A DNA stretch of 64,000 nt from Sinohyriopsis cumingii (Eukaryota; Mollusca; Bivalvia; Unionida; Unionidae). The notes under the pieces are model-generated. The model saw only the letters and a list, made by a program, of their open reading frames with translations. It searched no databases and was not told where the DNA came from. Below, piece by piece: positions 1 to 8,436 of this stretch (position 1 is its first letter; the number at the start of each line of letters is the position of its first letter). Both the position numbers and the translations under genes were made by a program. The stretch is taken from contig CM068830.1 of assembly GCA_028554795.2 (NCBI GenBank), positions 112,138,214 through 112,202,213 on the forward strand, given 5' to 3'.

Positions 1-417
1 TATTATGTTCATAGGGTGGTATTTGAAGTATTCAACGGATTAATCGAGAATGGGCTTGTGATTGATCATATTAATAATAATAAGACTGATAATTCTCTTG
101 TAAACTTGCAAGCCATCTCGCAAAGTCAAAATACCAAAAAAGGCCAAACTGGTAAGTTTTCAAAGCAAGCAAAAAGCGTCAAATCGTTTGATACATCAAC
201 GCACGAAGAAAAAATATTTCGGTCAATGAATGAGGCAGGAAAATATTTCGATATTTGTAGAGCCTCAATTCGATTTGTTGCAGAAGGAATACAGAATTCA
301 GCGATCTCAAAAAAAAAACGGACGCAAAATTCGATTTTCATATGTAACAGAATCCTCCGATTATATCAGCGAGTGACAAGGTCACCGGCGCCTATCGCGC
401 TGACGAAGTCGCCATGA
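1..417 (+). CDS. HNH homing-endonuclease-like protein, 5' end outside window (copy A)
   Basis: The frame is open from base 1, so the N-terminus lies upstream. The visible part has the HNH core seen in NUMOD4-type homing endonucleases: an IDHINNNKTDNS segment followed by NLQAI and a polar stretch, then a C-terminal NUMOD1-like motif (FRSMNEAGKYF, then VAEGI). Such enzymes cut DNA and spread as selfish genes in viruses and phages. A run of nine A at about 308-316 seems to have shifted the frame. Just after it the next frame reads a C-terminus resembling that of the second copy (8736-9252) and stops at 374-376, whereas the open frame continues to 417 with unrelated sequence. It lies directly upstream of ORF2, an arrangement repeated at 8736-9632. 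The family call is fairly safe; activity is doubtful. Confidence 0.7.
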   Translation, partial: YYVHRVVFEVFNGLIENGLVIDHINNNKTDNSLVNLQAISQSQNTKKGQTGKFSKQAKSVKSFDTSTHEEKIFRSMNEAGKYFDICRASIRFVAEGIQNSAISKKKRTQNSIFICNRILRLYQRVTRSPAPIALTKSP

Positions 418-503
418 CAAAATATTTCATACTAGATAACACACCTCGGGATTGATACGCAGGGTTCATTTTGTAAAATATTTTTTTTTTATTTAGAAAT
501 AAG

Positions 504-938
504 ATGTTTTATAAGAATATGAATATCGAATACATCAATAATATATTAACCGAGATTTCAAAATTAAAAAATCAAGGAATTGTATTATCTGATAAGCTTG
601 ATAACCAAAAAATATTGTCCGATTATGAAATTATTAACGAGCAATCAAAGAAAGGTCGATATACCTTGCCACGCGAGTATTCTTTTATAAAGCGATTACA
701 ATATACGATCAATGAAAACTTGTATGGCAATGACGTAAATGCATTTATTGGACTATTTACTGCCGTTGAGACAGTACGAAAAAAACTCGGACGGGCTTTT
801 GAACGACGTCGAGAAATCTCTAATAAAATTAAAAACATTAGAAGGATTATAGACGAAAACTCCGTGGAGTCCCCGATGGGACATATCCCCCCCGCCACAC
901 TCGGCGGGAAATTAGAAACTACGGAGCAATTGCAATAA
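504..938 (+). CDS. Conserved small virus-like protein ORF2 (copy A), unknown function
   Basis: A 144-residue hydrophilic protein rich in Lys and Glu, with no membrane segment or catalytic motif that I recognise. Its homologue at 9282-9632 shares LSDxLD, a YTLxxEYxFIKxIQ block and a basic C-terminal helix, so it is a real conserved gene of this element. The ATG at 504 follows a T-rich leader. The internal ATG at 519 gives a gap-free alignment with the second copy and may be the true start. The stop codon overlaps the next start (TAATG at 936-940), suggesting coupled expression with ORF3. In both copies it sits just behind an HNH gene. Function unknown. Confidence 0.7.
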   Translation: MFYKNMNIEYINNILTEISKLKNQGIVLSDKLDNQKILSDYEIINEQSKKGRYTLPREYSFIKRLQYTINENLYGNDVNAFIGLFTAVETVRKKLGRAFERRREISNKIKNIRRIIDENSVESPMGHIPPATLGGKLETTEQLQ

Positions 939-1831
939 TGGTAGGCGAATCACTTACTACTCGGCTAGCCAGACAGCGGCTAGTAGCGCTTAAAAAGTTC
1001 ATACCGTTACGAGACAGGGTCCGAAAACAACTTCAAACGCGGCAACAACTACAAACTGATTTTTCTGTTGGAAGCGAACAGCTCTTTGCTCCGATAAAGA
1101 GTGCAACTGTGCCCGTCCTCGGTGCGCTTGAAAAGATAGCGGCTCAGACCGAACAAACAAAAGAGTCTCTAAAAACACTTCCTGCGAAAATAGCGGTTGC
1201 TACAACACGGCCGCCACCACTCGCTATAACGGACCCACAAGAACCTTATGTTACAATGGCCGATGAAGAAGAACTAGGCGCCACCGAAGAAGAAATACTG
1301 GAAGAAATACCGGAAGAAATAGAGAAAGAGGGGAATATACCCCGTAATGTACTTAAAAAGAGCACAATAGACACAATTAGAAATCTCGGCTACGAAGAAT
1401 TAGTTGATTTTACTGTTACAAATTTTGATAAGGGCACACGAGAGATGTATATCAATAGCGGCTACGAGAAAAATATAAGGTCGTTAAAGGACTGGACAAG
1501 AATAGTGTATTTGGCAAATAAATATAAAAATGAATTACCACCGCGTGATAATAATTATATAATATTCCACAATAAAGTAAAAAGTGAAAGACCAAAGCAC
1601 GGAAAAGGATACTCTGTTGGTAAAGACGTTACTTGTCCTGGTAGTGTTCTCAGTGATATATCACGGCTGGAGGTATTAATCGGAGGAAAACGAGCCGGAA
1701 ATAACTCTCCGGAAATAATCAATGAGGCCGCTGATATTTGCAGGCGGTTATTTGCCGGTGGTATCATGGACATTAATGTATATCGAACGCTCATAGACGA
1801 ACTCGTGGACCACGGTCATTACAGCGATTGA
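938..1831 (+). CDS. ORF3 (copy A): acidic protein with conserved C-terminal SRLEVLxGGKRAGNNS domain
   Basis: A 297-residue protein. Residues 1-85 are basic and predicted helical, 105-135 form a Glu-rich acidic linker, 143-217 form a module (ELVDFT...F, then W..IVY.A..YK) that occurs twice in the copy B homologue, and 233-297 form the best conserved domain (CPxSVxxDxSRLEVLxGGKRAGNNS, then EIINEAxDICRRLF). I have seen the last domain in hypothetical proteins of related virus-like elements in invertebrate genomes, where its role is unknown. It starts at an ATG overlapping the ORF2 stop. Position just ahead of the capsid genes suggests a virion or assembly role (inference). The reading frame is intact. 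Confidence 0.75.
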   Translation: MVGESLTTRLARQRLVALKKFIPLRDRVRKQLQTRQQLQTDFSVGSEQLFAPIKSATVPVLGALEKIAAQTEQTKESLKTLPAKIAVATTRPPPLAITDPQEPYVTMADEEELGATEEEILEEIPEEIEKEGNIPRNVLKKSTIDTIRNLGYEELVDFTVTNFDKGTREMYINSGYEKNIRSLKDWTRIVYLANKYKNELPPRDNNYIIFHNKVKSERPKHGKGYSVGKDVTCPGSVLSDISRLEVLIGGKRAGNNSPEIINEAADICRRLFAGGIMDINVYRTLIDELVDHGHYSD

Positions 1832-1868
1832 TCAATCACTGGTGATCAATCACTGGTGATCAATCACT
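1829..1868 (+). repeat. 14-bp direct repeat at the ORF3 stop
   Basis: Three tandem copies of a TGATCAATCACTGG unit, the last partial. The first copy contains the ORF3 stop codon. The next gene's leader follows directly. It could be slippage or a regulatory repeat. Confidence 0.7.
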
Positions 1869-1901
1869 AATTGGAAAACACTGGTGTTTTTTATAATAAA
1901 G
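1868..1901 (+). promoter_or_regulatory. Conserved intergenic leader (GGAAAACACT ... ATAATAAAG) before the basic protein gene
   Basis: Copy A genes are separated by roughly 30-bp leaders with a 5' AATT(G/A)AAAACA(CT) block and a 3' AT-rich block ending against the ATG. This one has TTGGAAAACACTGG at 1871-1884 and ATAATAAAG next to the ATG at 1902. It is a likely viral promoter (inference from recurrence). Confidence 0.5.
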
Positions 1902-2378
1902 ATGATTATACACTACAACCATGATAAACCAGTCAGCGTCTACGTGGTAAACTCACGATTGCCTGTATACCGCGCGTGGTACGGAGACGGTCTCGGTAGC
2001 ACCATTGCGGGGTTATTTACAAGAATGGCTCCAAAAGTGGCGCCGTTAGCTAAACAATTAGGAATGAAGGCTATTGATGTTATTCGTGATAAGGGTATTA
2101 GTGCTATTGGAGATGTTGCCGGAAGGGCGTTTTCTGCAGCACGAGATAAACTAATGTCGTTGGTAAAATCCAAAGGATTTTCACGAAAAAGAAAACAGAA
2201 ACCACCGGTGATGCCATCAACGACAGTGATGCCTGCAAATGTCAGTAAAGTAATAAATAACGCCGTGGAAGAAAAACTAGAGTCGTTGGCGGCTCTGGCA
2301 AAGCCATCCACCGATGCAACAACCAACGCGCTCATGAACGCGATAGCGGGAAGTGGCCTACGACGAAAACGACGTTGA
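1902..2378 (+). CDS. Small basic virion-core-like protein (copy A)
   Basis: A 159-residue protein with a conserved N-terminus (VNSRLPVYR), a Gly-rich turn, an amphipathic helical stretch (APLAKQLGMKAIDVIRDK) and a strongly basic tail ending RRKRR. The composition recalls the small basic core or membrane-lytic minor capsid proteins of adenovirus-like and Polinton-like viruses, but this is analogy and not a confirmed family match. The ATG at 1902 is preferred over the GTG at 1884 because the copy B homologue (14821-15270) begins at the equivalent residue. It lies between ORF3 and the MCP in both copies. The frame is intact. Confidence 0.7.
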   Translation: MIIHYNHDKPVSVYVVNSRLPVYRAWYGDGLGSTIAGLFTRMAPKVAPLAKQLGMKAIDVIRDKGISAIGDVAGRAFSAARDKLMSLVKSKGFSRKRKQKPPVMPSTTVMPANVSKVINNAVEEKLESLAALAKPSTDATTNALMNAIAGSGLRRKRR

Positions 2379-2386
2379 TGAATTGC

Positions 2387-2417
2387 AATTGAAAACATCA
2401 ACATGATAAATAATAAA
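2387..2417 (+). promoter_or_regulatory. Conserved intergenic leader before the capsid gene
   Basis: AATTGAAAACAT at 2387-2398, followed by an AT-rich block ending AATAATAAA just before the ATG at 2418. It has the same layout as the other copy A leaders. Confidence 0.5.
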
Positions 2418-3845
2418 ATGTTTGCGCGAACCGCTGATCCCGCGTTTGATATGGAGGCCCCAGTGCGCAGGGATGATTCTGTCCGTGATTATCAATTTTA
2501 TTCCTATCAACCACCACAAGCCGACCTACGATCGCGAATTTAACTTCAAGTCCAAGATACCAGTAAATACTTTTTGCCGTGTGAAGCGTTTATCGAAATT
2601 GAGGGAGAACTTGTAACAAATGCTGCCGATAATGCACCATACGCAAATGACTCTCGTGTTCGAGTTGGTTTTGTCAACAACGGTATCATGGCGTTATTTG
2701 AGAGTGCCAGATATCTTATTGACGGGCGAGAAATTGAATCAATAGAACGCGAGGTTGACGTTGCAACGACGATAATTGGGCTAGCGAGATACTCAGATGA
2801 TTATACAAGATCGGCGGGCCCATCTATGATGTTCGCGAAGGATACCACTGATAACGCTGATCATATTCAGTACATTAATGTGCTGACACCACAAGATACT
2901 TCGGTTGCTAATCAAGCTGAAGCAGCCAACCCAGACCGCAGGACAAGACCAGGCGCTGATTTTACTATTATAAAAAGTACTAACGATAATTTCAATCTAG
3001 GGTTTGCAACACGAGTAGCAACATTACAAGGACAACGCCGACAGTTTTCATGCGCGATTCCACTCCATCACATATTCGGATTTTGCAGAAATGTTAGAAA
3101 AGTTATCTATGGGGCTAAGCACACAATCGCTCTAACGCGAAGGGGTGATGATAACAGTGCAATATGGCATGCTGCTGGTGTCGCTGCCGGTAAAGTCGTT
3201 TTAACTAAAATAGCATTGTGGATGCCGGTGTTGACTCCATCAGTTACCACGGAAGCACGATTGTTATCATTTATGGAACAGGGGGGAAAATCGTTGTTAA
3301 GTTGGCTAGCGGTAACAACTGATGCTAAAGAGGATAATGTCGCTGATACATTTACATGGCACCTGGCATCAAAACCGGGTGTTTCAGCCCCGCGTCATAT
3401 ATTTATAGCGCTACAGGATAGGAATCGATTGGGTAATCAAGAACACAGTCATATGATATTTGATCGATTAGGAGTCAGGGAGGTTTCGCTGAGAATAAAC
3501 GGACAACAGGAACCATCCGAGGATATACAGCTTAATTACGGCGACAACCATGTCGCACGTGTGTACCATCGATTGCTGTCATATATGGGTCGTGATCAAA
3601 ACGTTGACACCGGTTTGCAAATATCACAACTTGATTTTAAAAACCTATATCCGATTTATTACTTTTCGTTGGAACATCTTGATTTAACGAGACAGTCCGT
3701 CGTTGATATACACTTCCGAGCTCGTATAGCCCCGGGTGGTGTTAATTATAGAGCGGTTGCTGTCATTCTCAGCGATAAATCAATGCTGTTGGAAGGTGTT
3801 GGTGGACGAATGAGAATCGTTGATGCACCAGTGGAAAACATGTAA
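2418..3845 (+). pseudogene. Probable double-jelly-roll major capsid protein (copy A), one in-frame stop
   Basis: The ATG at 2418 opens a frame that meets TAA at 2541-2543 and then continues unbroken in the same frame to 3845, about 475 codons. The copy B homologue (13357-14805) aligns from the first codon across the stop position, so this is one gene with a single nonsense lesion. Recognisable conserved segments are FLPCEAF, VGFVNNG, TIIGLARYSDDYTRSAG, IPLHHIFGFCRN, the LWMP block, and a C-terminal SVVDIHFRARIAPGG region. I know this family from many invertebrate virus-like elements, where it is thought to be the double-jelly-roll capsid protein forming the icosahedral shell. The neighbouring adenain-like protease supports a capsid role. 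The fold assignment is from memory and not tested. Confidence 0.65.
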
Positions 3846-3874
3846 TTGAAAACATAAACGCGTTTACAATAAAA
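3844..3874 (+). promoter_or_regulatory. Conserved intergenic leader overlapping the MCP stop
   Basis: AATTGAAAACAT at 3844-3855 begins within the MCP stop codon (TAA at 3843-3845). The AT-rich ACAATAAAA block abuts the next ATG at 3875. Confidence 0.5.
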
Positions 3875-4348
3875 ATGTCGTATAATGTTGTCGGTGTAGA
3901 GTTGACCGATGGTCAAGTCAAGAAATTACGATCAAAGTCGGCTAAGCAATGTGGAACCACAATAACGTTAAAGCCGTCACAGATGGCAGGTGGTAATCAT
4001 AAGATATCGTTGACGGCGCGTCAAATAAAACATTTCAATGATGCGATGAAGAATAAAAAGGGTGTTCAAATAGATTTTTCGGCCGCAGCGATTAAAAACA
4101 TGGAAAAGACCGGTGGGATATTTCCGCTGTTAGCTGCGATTCCAGCGTTGATTGCCGCGGCGGCCCCAGCAGTGGCGAAGGCGGCGGCGTTAGGAGCCGT
4201 TGGTACCGCGGCGGGAATGGCATTGAAGAAGGCAACCGGGAAAGGCTATAAAAAAAAACGACCCGTAGCCGGAAAGGGTCTAAGACTACCGGGAACCCCG
4301 TATTCATGGTACTCGGGGAAGGGTCTAAGACTACCGGGAACCGTTTAA
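3875..4348 (+). CDS. Small structural-type protein with KLT-like repeats and Ala-rich hydrophobic segment (copy A)
   Basis: A 157-residue protein. The N-terminal half has two copies of a short motif (ELTDGQVKKL and SLTARQIKHF), a pattern I recognise in minor virion proteins of related elements. Residues 78-118 form a Gly/Ala-rich hydrophobic segment (GGIFPLLAAIPAL then A-rich), followed by a Lys-rich stretch. The C-terminus repeats GKGLRLPGT twice, at 4273-4298 and 4317-4341 in DNA, a local duplication not seen in copy B. The stop overlaps the protease start (TAATG). Membrane interaction or capsid cementing is plausible but unproven. Confidence 0.65.
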   Translation: MSYNVVGVELTDGQVKKLRSKSAKQCGTTITLKPSQMAGGNHKISLTARQIKHFNDAMKNKKGVQIDFSAAAIKNMEKTGGIFPLLAAIPALIAAAAPAVAKAAALGAVGTAAGMALKKATGKGYKKKRPVAGKGLRLPGTPYSWYSGKGLRLPGTV

Positions 4349-4773
4349 TGACTCCTATGTCTAATTTTGATTTAATAGATGCCGCAAACGCGTTAGCGAT
4401 AAAAAACTTCAGAGGTGTTTTTATGAGGGATCAATTACCGACAAAACCAAGGAATATTGAAACCGGTATAATTAACCTCGATAAATCCTCCGGAGCGGGG
4501 ACTCATTGGGTTGTATACGCAATTGATCCGCGTGCGATCGTCTATTTTGATTCATACGGGTTAGCCCCGCCAAACGAGTTCATGCGGTATATCCGGGCGT
4601 GTTCAGCCCCGGTTTTTTATTCCACGCTGCCAACACAACAATTAAGTGACCCACCGATATGCGGCCGTGAGGTATTGAACGTACTCGCGGCGATTTCATC
4701 ATCGCGGAAACCACCTCATGTGGTTGTAAACGAATACACTAGTGGGGTCGTAGAGGCCCGGCGGGTTAATTAA
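4348..4773 (+). CDS. Adenain-like cysteine protease (copy A)
   Basis: A 141-residue protein with the C5/Ulp1-type order His, Asp, Gln, Cys: GTHWV (His53), YFDSYG (Asp68), TQQ (Gln97/98) and PPICGREVL (Cys105). In adenoviruses and Polinton-like viruses such enzymes cleave capsid precursors during maturation. The length is short for adenain but usual for minimal members. The start at 4348 overlaps the upstream stop, and the protein then reads MTPMSN as in copy B. All catalytic positions are present here, while the copy B gene has lost its His. Presence directly after the MCP and minor protein supports a maturation role. Confidence 0.78.
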   Translation: MTPMSNFDLIDAANALAIKNFRGVFMRDQLPTKPRNIETGIINLDKSSGAGTHWVVYAIDPRAIVYFDSYGLAPPNEFMRYIRACSAPVFYSTLPTQQLSDPPICGREVLNVLAAISSSRKPPHVVVNEYTSGVVEARRVN

Positions 4774-4798
4774 AAACTGTTTTTTTTTTACAATAATA
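4768..4798 (+). promoter_or_regulatory. Conserved intergenic leader overlapping the protease stop
   Basis: AATTAAAAACT at 4768-4778 contains the protease stop. A T-run and ACAATAATA then run up to the ATG at 4799. Confidence 0.5.
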
Positions 4799-5933
4799 AT
4801 GATTGATATCTGGGGACGACCGGTTTCGGCGCTGAAAGAACCCACGGAAACGCTCGCCACCGATGACATAAAAAAAACTAATCGAGGATGAAATCGCTGA
4901 TACGTTAAATTTAACCAGTGTTGACCCGGGCGAAATAGTTGTATTTCAAGACCGCCAGGGCAAATTGAAATCCAGTAATGTGTCGCTGAATGACGTTTTA
5001 ATACGACAGCGTGATGCCGCCGAGAACAATATCGCGTTGTATACCGATGACGGACGACTTAAATCAGGTGAATCCATCTTGACGATAAATGGAAAAATAA
5101 GTACACTTGGCGACAATTATATAACCATGTCGGATTCGTTAAAAAATTTGTATGATAGACTTAACGCGCAAGCAAATCAGTTCGAGGGGATACAAAAGTC
5201 TGTCACCGATATACAACTCACTACTGCTAGTTTTTTTGGAACCCCGACGGTAACCGAACCGAATCTTGTGGGGATAAAAAGTACTATTTCGGAGTTTACA
5301 ACGCTGTCGGGCCAATTTTACATGTTACGAAAAAATTTTAACAGGGCTGATAACACCATTGATAAATTCTTTGGTAAAAAAAATACCAGACCGGATGAAA
5401 TTACAATAACTATAAATGATATCACTGCGTATGGACAGGAAATAGAAACAATCAAAAATGATGTTGAAACGATCAAAGCGGGGTTATACGTGCATATACG
5501 GGAAATAGGAACAATCAAACTTGATGTTACAGCGATCATAAATAATATAGACGCGCATACACAGGAAATAGGAACAATCAAAACTGATGTTGCAGCGATT
5601 AAAAACAGACTACCGGAAATGACAAAAATAAAAATCCCTCATGAAAACACCATCAACACAGTATACACGATTCAGCATGGACCATTCCCTTGGACTCCTA
5701 AACATAATATAATAAATATCACCGCAACTGTTAAGGGTATTTATCGATTGACACTGGTTTCAATGATGCAGTTTAATATATCATCGTCAAGTTCATCCGG
5801 GGTTAACAATACAATATCAACAATTATAGACAAGGACGCACCTGAACCGTTTACAATTAGAGCCGTTGATAAAAATTTAACCAGCGCAAACATTACATGG
5901 TATGTGGAATTTGTAGCGGATCTAAGTAATTAA
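4799..5933 (+). pseudogene. Fibre-like coiled-coil attachment protein (copy A), one frameshift
   Basis: The ATG at 4799 opens an N-terminus (MIDIWGRPV) matched at copy B 12421. An eight-A run at 4870-4877 carries an indel. Downstream, the frame ending at 5933 is open throughout and contains EIVVFQDRQGKLKSSNV, matched by copy B. The middle forms a shaft: three tandem 21-residue units of the type EIGTIKxDVxAIKN (about 5425-5615), a heptad coiled-coil pattern. A C-terminal beta-rich head follows. The layout (anchor, shaft, head) is that of fibre proteins that bind the host surface. The copy B homologue contains a phage-tail-fibre-type motif. The gene is broken by one indel only. Confidence 0.6.
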
Positions 5934-5958
5934 AAACACTAGCTCTTTTAAAATAAAA
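5928..5958 (+). promoter_or_regulatory. Conserved intergenic leader overlapping the fibre stop
   Basis: AATTAAAAACACT at 5928-5940 overlaps the upstream stop. An A/T-rich AAAATAAAA block abuts the ATG at 5959. Confidence 0.5.
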
Positions 5959-6531
5959 ATGACCACCAAGGTAATTGAATCAGAGGTATCACCGACGTCA
6001 CATCAGTATCGATTCAATACCGTAAAAGAATTCTCCGCGAATTTGAAAACGCTTTCCGAACAATACCGTATAAAAATAAAAAAATACCGCCGAAAAATAA
6101 CCACCATCGACGCGGTCGTGTACTCGGTGTCGGGTATAGTAGCCGGTACCGGTGTTATTTTATCCACGGTGACCATGATGGCCCCGATCGCTGTTCCAAT
6201 CGCTATCTCCGCGGCGACAACAATTGCTGGAGTCGCCAACGCAATCACTAGAAAGATATCATCGTGTTCTCAGAAAAAACTCAACGAGTATACAGTAAAA
6301 CATCAAATAGTATCCGACGCGTACTCGAAATTATCCGGGTTGATCTCGTTGGCGATAGATAATTCGTTTATATCCGATGTTGAATTCTCCACGATGGTCC
6401 AGTTGTATGACTCCGCGATGTCAAAAATCGAGGATTTTCAACTGGAAGCTGGAAACCACGTCGCTGAAACCACTTCAATGGGCTTAAAACATCCTCCTGA
6501 AAACAAGCAGGTTGTTAATATTCGGTGTTGA
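5959..6531 (+). CDS. Two-helix membrane-type structural protein (copy A)
   Basis: A 190-residue protein. Residues 1-50 are polar and basic, about 52-73 and 77-97 form two Gly/Ala-rich hydrophobic helices, and 100-155 form a conserved helical domain (KLSGLISLAIDNSFISDVEFSTM). I recognise this last pattern (repeated Leu/Ile, then ISDxEF) in small hypothetical proteins of invertebrate virus-like elements. A role in an internal membrane or in host membrane penetration is possible but not shown. Copy B carries a broken homologue at 11006-11530. The frame is intact, and the next gene follows after a 31-bp leader. Confidence 0.65.
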   Translation: MTTKVIESEVSPTSHQYRFNTVKEFSANLKTLSEQYRIKIKKYRRKITTIDAVVYSVSGIVAGTGVILSTVTMMAPIAVPIAISAATTIAGVANAITRKISSCSQKKLNEYTVKHQIVSDAYSKLSGLISLAIDNSFISDVEFSTMVQLYDSAMSKIEDFQLEAGNHVAETTSMGLKHPPENKQVVNIRC

Positions 6532-6562
6532 AATTAAACACTAGAAACAGCGAATAATAATA
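6531..6562 (+). promoter_or_regulatory. Conserved intergenic leader before the large structural ORF
   Basis: AAATTAAACACTAG at 6531-6544, then GAATAATAATA directly before the ATG at 6563. Confidence 0.45.
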
Positions 6563-7885
6563 ATGTCGCTGAACCCCGAAGGGTTTCAATTACTTCAACG
6601 GATCGCGGAGAACACCACTCCGGTACAAACAAGTATGATATCGATAACATCAACGAAGCCAGAATTCAGTATAAACTTCCCTTCTCCGATTCCAGTGAAG
6701 GAAATAGCGCTGGCAAAATTGCGAATATATCACAGTTGGCCTAATATCCGAGCGGAAGCATTTAACGGACAACAACCTAATAACTCGCTGGTTTTTGCAT
6801 GGACAAATAAACCCGATGGAACCCCAGACTGGAATGAGGTTACAATACCAACTGGGTCATACCAAGTAGAACAAATCAATAAAGAATTTCAACGCAGGAT
6901 AAAATCGATCACAGGAAAAGAATCAAAAATCGCTATTACGGTTCATGAACCGACGTTATCGTCGACGATTGAAATAAGCACACCGGGGTATATGGTTGAT
7001 ATTTATAACAGTTCAATAAGAACCATACTAGGTTGGCCCATGAATCCACCTAATGAAATCCCCGCGGACTTGCACACGAATGCGCAATCGTATCATGAAA
7101 TTATTACCAGTTATCTGGATGATTTGTCTATTATAAAAAGCACGTTATTACCCAGTAGTTTTATATTTCAAGACAGGAATACCATGCAATGGTATTTTCC
7201 GTATAAGGAAACTCCTGAATCGTCCGCAGTGGTCACAATTAATTTAAATGATATCGCTAGTGCTTTTAGCGAGATTAATCATGATTACCAATTTCAACTA
7301 AAACAACTACGGAAAACAAAAGCACGAAAACACGTTGAGGTGTTAAATCAACTTATATCAGACATGGAATATATCAATGAACGAATCGTTAAAATAATAT
7401 CCGATAACAGCGATGGTAATAAACAAAAATTCCTAATCGAGTATAATATCACAGAAGCCGATTTACCCGATTTCAAGTTTCCAGGATACAACGCGCCAGA
7501 ACTAAGAAAGTCTCTTAATGATTTTCTCGGTCCATCAACTATTCTCAGACACGATAACGGAGATGGTGGTAGGCATATTGCTCCATACAACGTAAATATC
7601 GCATCGGTGATAGCAATCAATCTAGTGTGTGATGTTATCGAAGGGAGTTACCAGGTAGATACCAAGCAATCAAATCAAGCTCAACAGGGATATATCCTTT
7701 ATTCATTTTCACCAACAGCCCCTCCCGGATTCTTAATCGTTGAGAGCCCAATTAATCCGGTCTATATGCGATGCCATAATCGGTTTTTAACGATAATTAA
7801 TTTTAGACTTACCGATCAGTCAAATAACCTAATTGATCTACAAGAGGAGGAGTTAGTAATCACTCTGTTTGTAAGATCATTGTAA
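6563..7885 (+). CDS. Large conserved virion-type protein (copy A), possible vertex or minor capsid protein
   Basis: A 440-residue protein. The N-terminal region (residues about 18-160) has the pattern FSINFPSPI, ALAKLRIYHSWPNI, TIPTGSYQVEQI, then a segment ending IRTILGWP. A central helical part follows. The C-terminal domain has SVIAINLVCDVIEGSY, LYSFSPTAPPGF, SPINPVYMR and a terminal LTDQSNNLIDLQEEEL. This two-part pattern is one I know from many invertebrate virus-like elements, always near the DJR-type MCP. It is probably structural, and penton-like placement is my guess. The frame is fully open. Copy B has a homologue at 9712-11082 broken in several places. Confidence 0.7.
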   Translation: MSLNPEGFQLLQRIAENTTPVQTSMISITSTKPEFSINFPSPIPVKEIALAKLRIYHSWPNIRAEAFNGQQPNNSLVFAWTNKPDGTPDWNEVTIPTGSYQVEQINKEFQRRIKSITGKESKIAITVHEPTLSSTIEISTPGYMVDIYNSSIRTILGWPMNPPNEIPADLHTNAQSYHEIITSYLDDLSIIKSTLLPSSFIFQDRNTMQWYFPYKETPESSAVVTINLNDIASAFSEINHDYQFQLKQLRKTKARKHVEVLNQLISDMEYINERIVKIISDNSDGNKQKFLIEYNITEADLPDFKFPGYNAPELRKSLNDFLGPSTILRHDNGDGGRHIAPYNVNIASVIAINLVCDVIEGSYQVDTKQSNQAQQGYILYSFSPTAPPGFLIVESPINPVYMRCHNRFLTIINFRLTDQSNNLIDLQEEELVITLFVRSL

Positions 7886-8145
7886 ATAGCCCCTTAGCAG
7901 CGGGGGGGGGGGAATGACATCGACGCGGTCGTCGCTGTGTTTACCGGACGCTGACGACGCTGGGATCGGCTCGCAGAAAAGTGTATTAAACCAGACGACG
8001 TCACCGTCGTGTAGGATGGACCGTCGTCGTTTTTTTTTTTACCGGCGCTGACGACACCGGATCCGCTGAGTGCAGAAAGTATTAATTAAGCAAAATAACG
8101 ATTGGACAAAATGTCGGATTCGCCCCCCCCCCCCGCTGCCCCCGC
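7886..8145. repeat. G/C-tract inverted repeat enclosing a 50-bp direct repeat
   Basis: A run of 11 G at 7902-7912 and a run of 12 C at 8123-8134 sit in matching contexts: 7893-7920 is the reverse complement of 8111-8139 apart from small gaps (ATGTC, ATT, C-run, GCTGC). Between them a roughly 50-bp sequence occurs twice in direct orientation (7943-7992 and 8041-8090: ACCGG, GCTGACGAC, GGATC, GCAGAAA, TATTAA). The tract separates the late-gene block from the minus-strand ORF. A replication origin, recombination site or transcription end is possible. Confidence 0.6.
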
Positions 8146-8404
8146 TAATTACAGGATCACGTTTATCTCGAGTAATCCACACGTCATTTTCATTATACAC
8201 GATAAATTTTATTCTGAGTATATATTTATCATCACCGAGTAGGTCAATTATCTTTTTAGCTCGTGCATCATTCATTGTAATATCAATATCATTTGTTCTC
8301 CACGTGGAACATACATGAGCTGCTCCATCATCGTAGAATTCCTTTTTGGCGAGATCTACCTGAGGAACAACATATTCAATATCATCGAGGTCGAATATCT
8401 TCAT
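8039..8404 (-). CDS. Hypothetical protein on the opposite strand at the end of unit A
   Basis: Starting from the ATG at 8404 the protein begins MKIFDLDDIEYVVPQVDL and has an acidic alpha/beta-looking body (about 80 residues) with no motif that I recognise. The tail passes through the C-run at 8123-8134 as a poly-Gly stretch and is probably not authentic, so the true end is uncertain and a homopolymer indel is likely. An upstream extension of the frame to 8548 has no support. Only 32 bp separate its start from the divergent Cys-rich ORF at 8437, suggesting a shared promoter. I see no homologue in copy B. Confidence 0.4.
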   Translation of the reverse strand: MKIFDLDDIEYVVPQVDLAKKEFYDDGAAHVCSTWRTNDIDITMNDARAKKIIDLLGDDKYILRIKFIVYNENDVWITRDKRDPVISGGSGGGGRIRHFVQSLFCLINTFCTQRIRCRQRR

Positions 8405-8436
8405 ATTATATTTTAGACAAATGCTTAATAAATAAG

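Noticed and set aside
1940..2404. 154-codon minus-strand frame
   Set aside because: Shadow of the conserved plus-strand gene at 1902-2378.
2422..2616. 64-codon plus-strand frame over the MCP start
   Set aside because: Shadow frame. The true start at 2418 is supported by the second copy.
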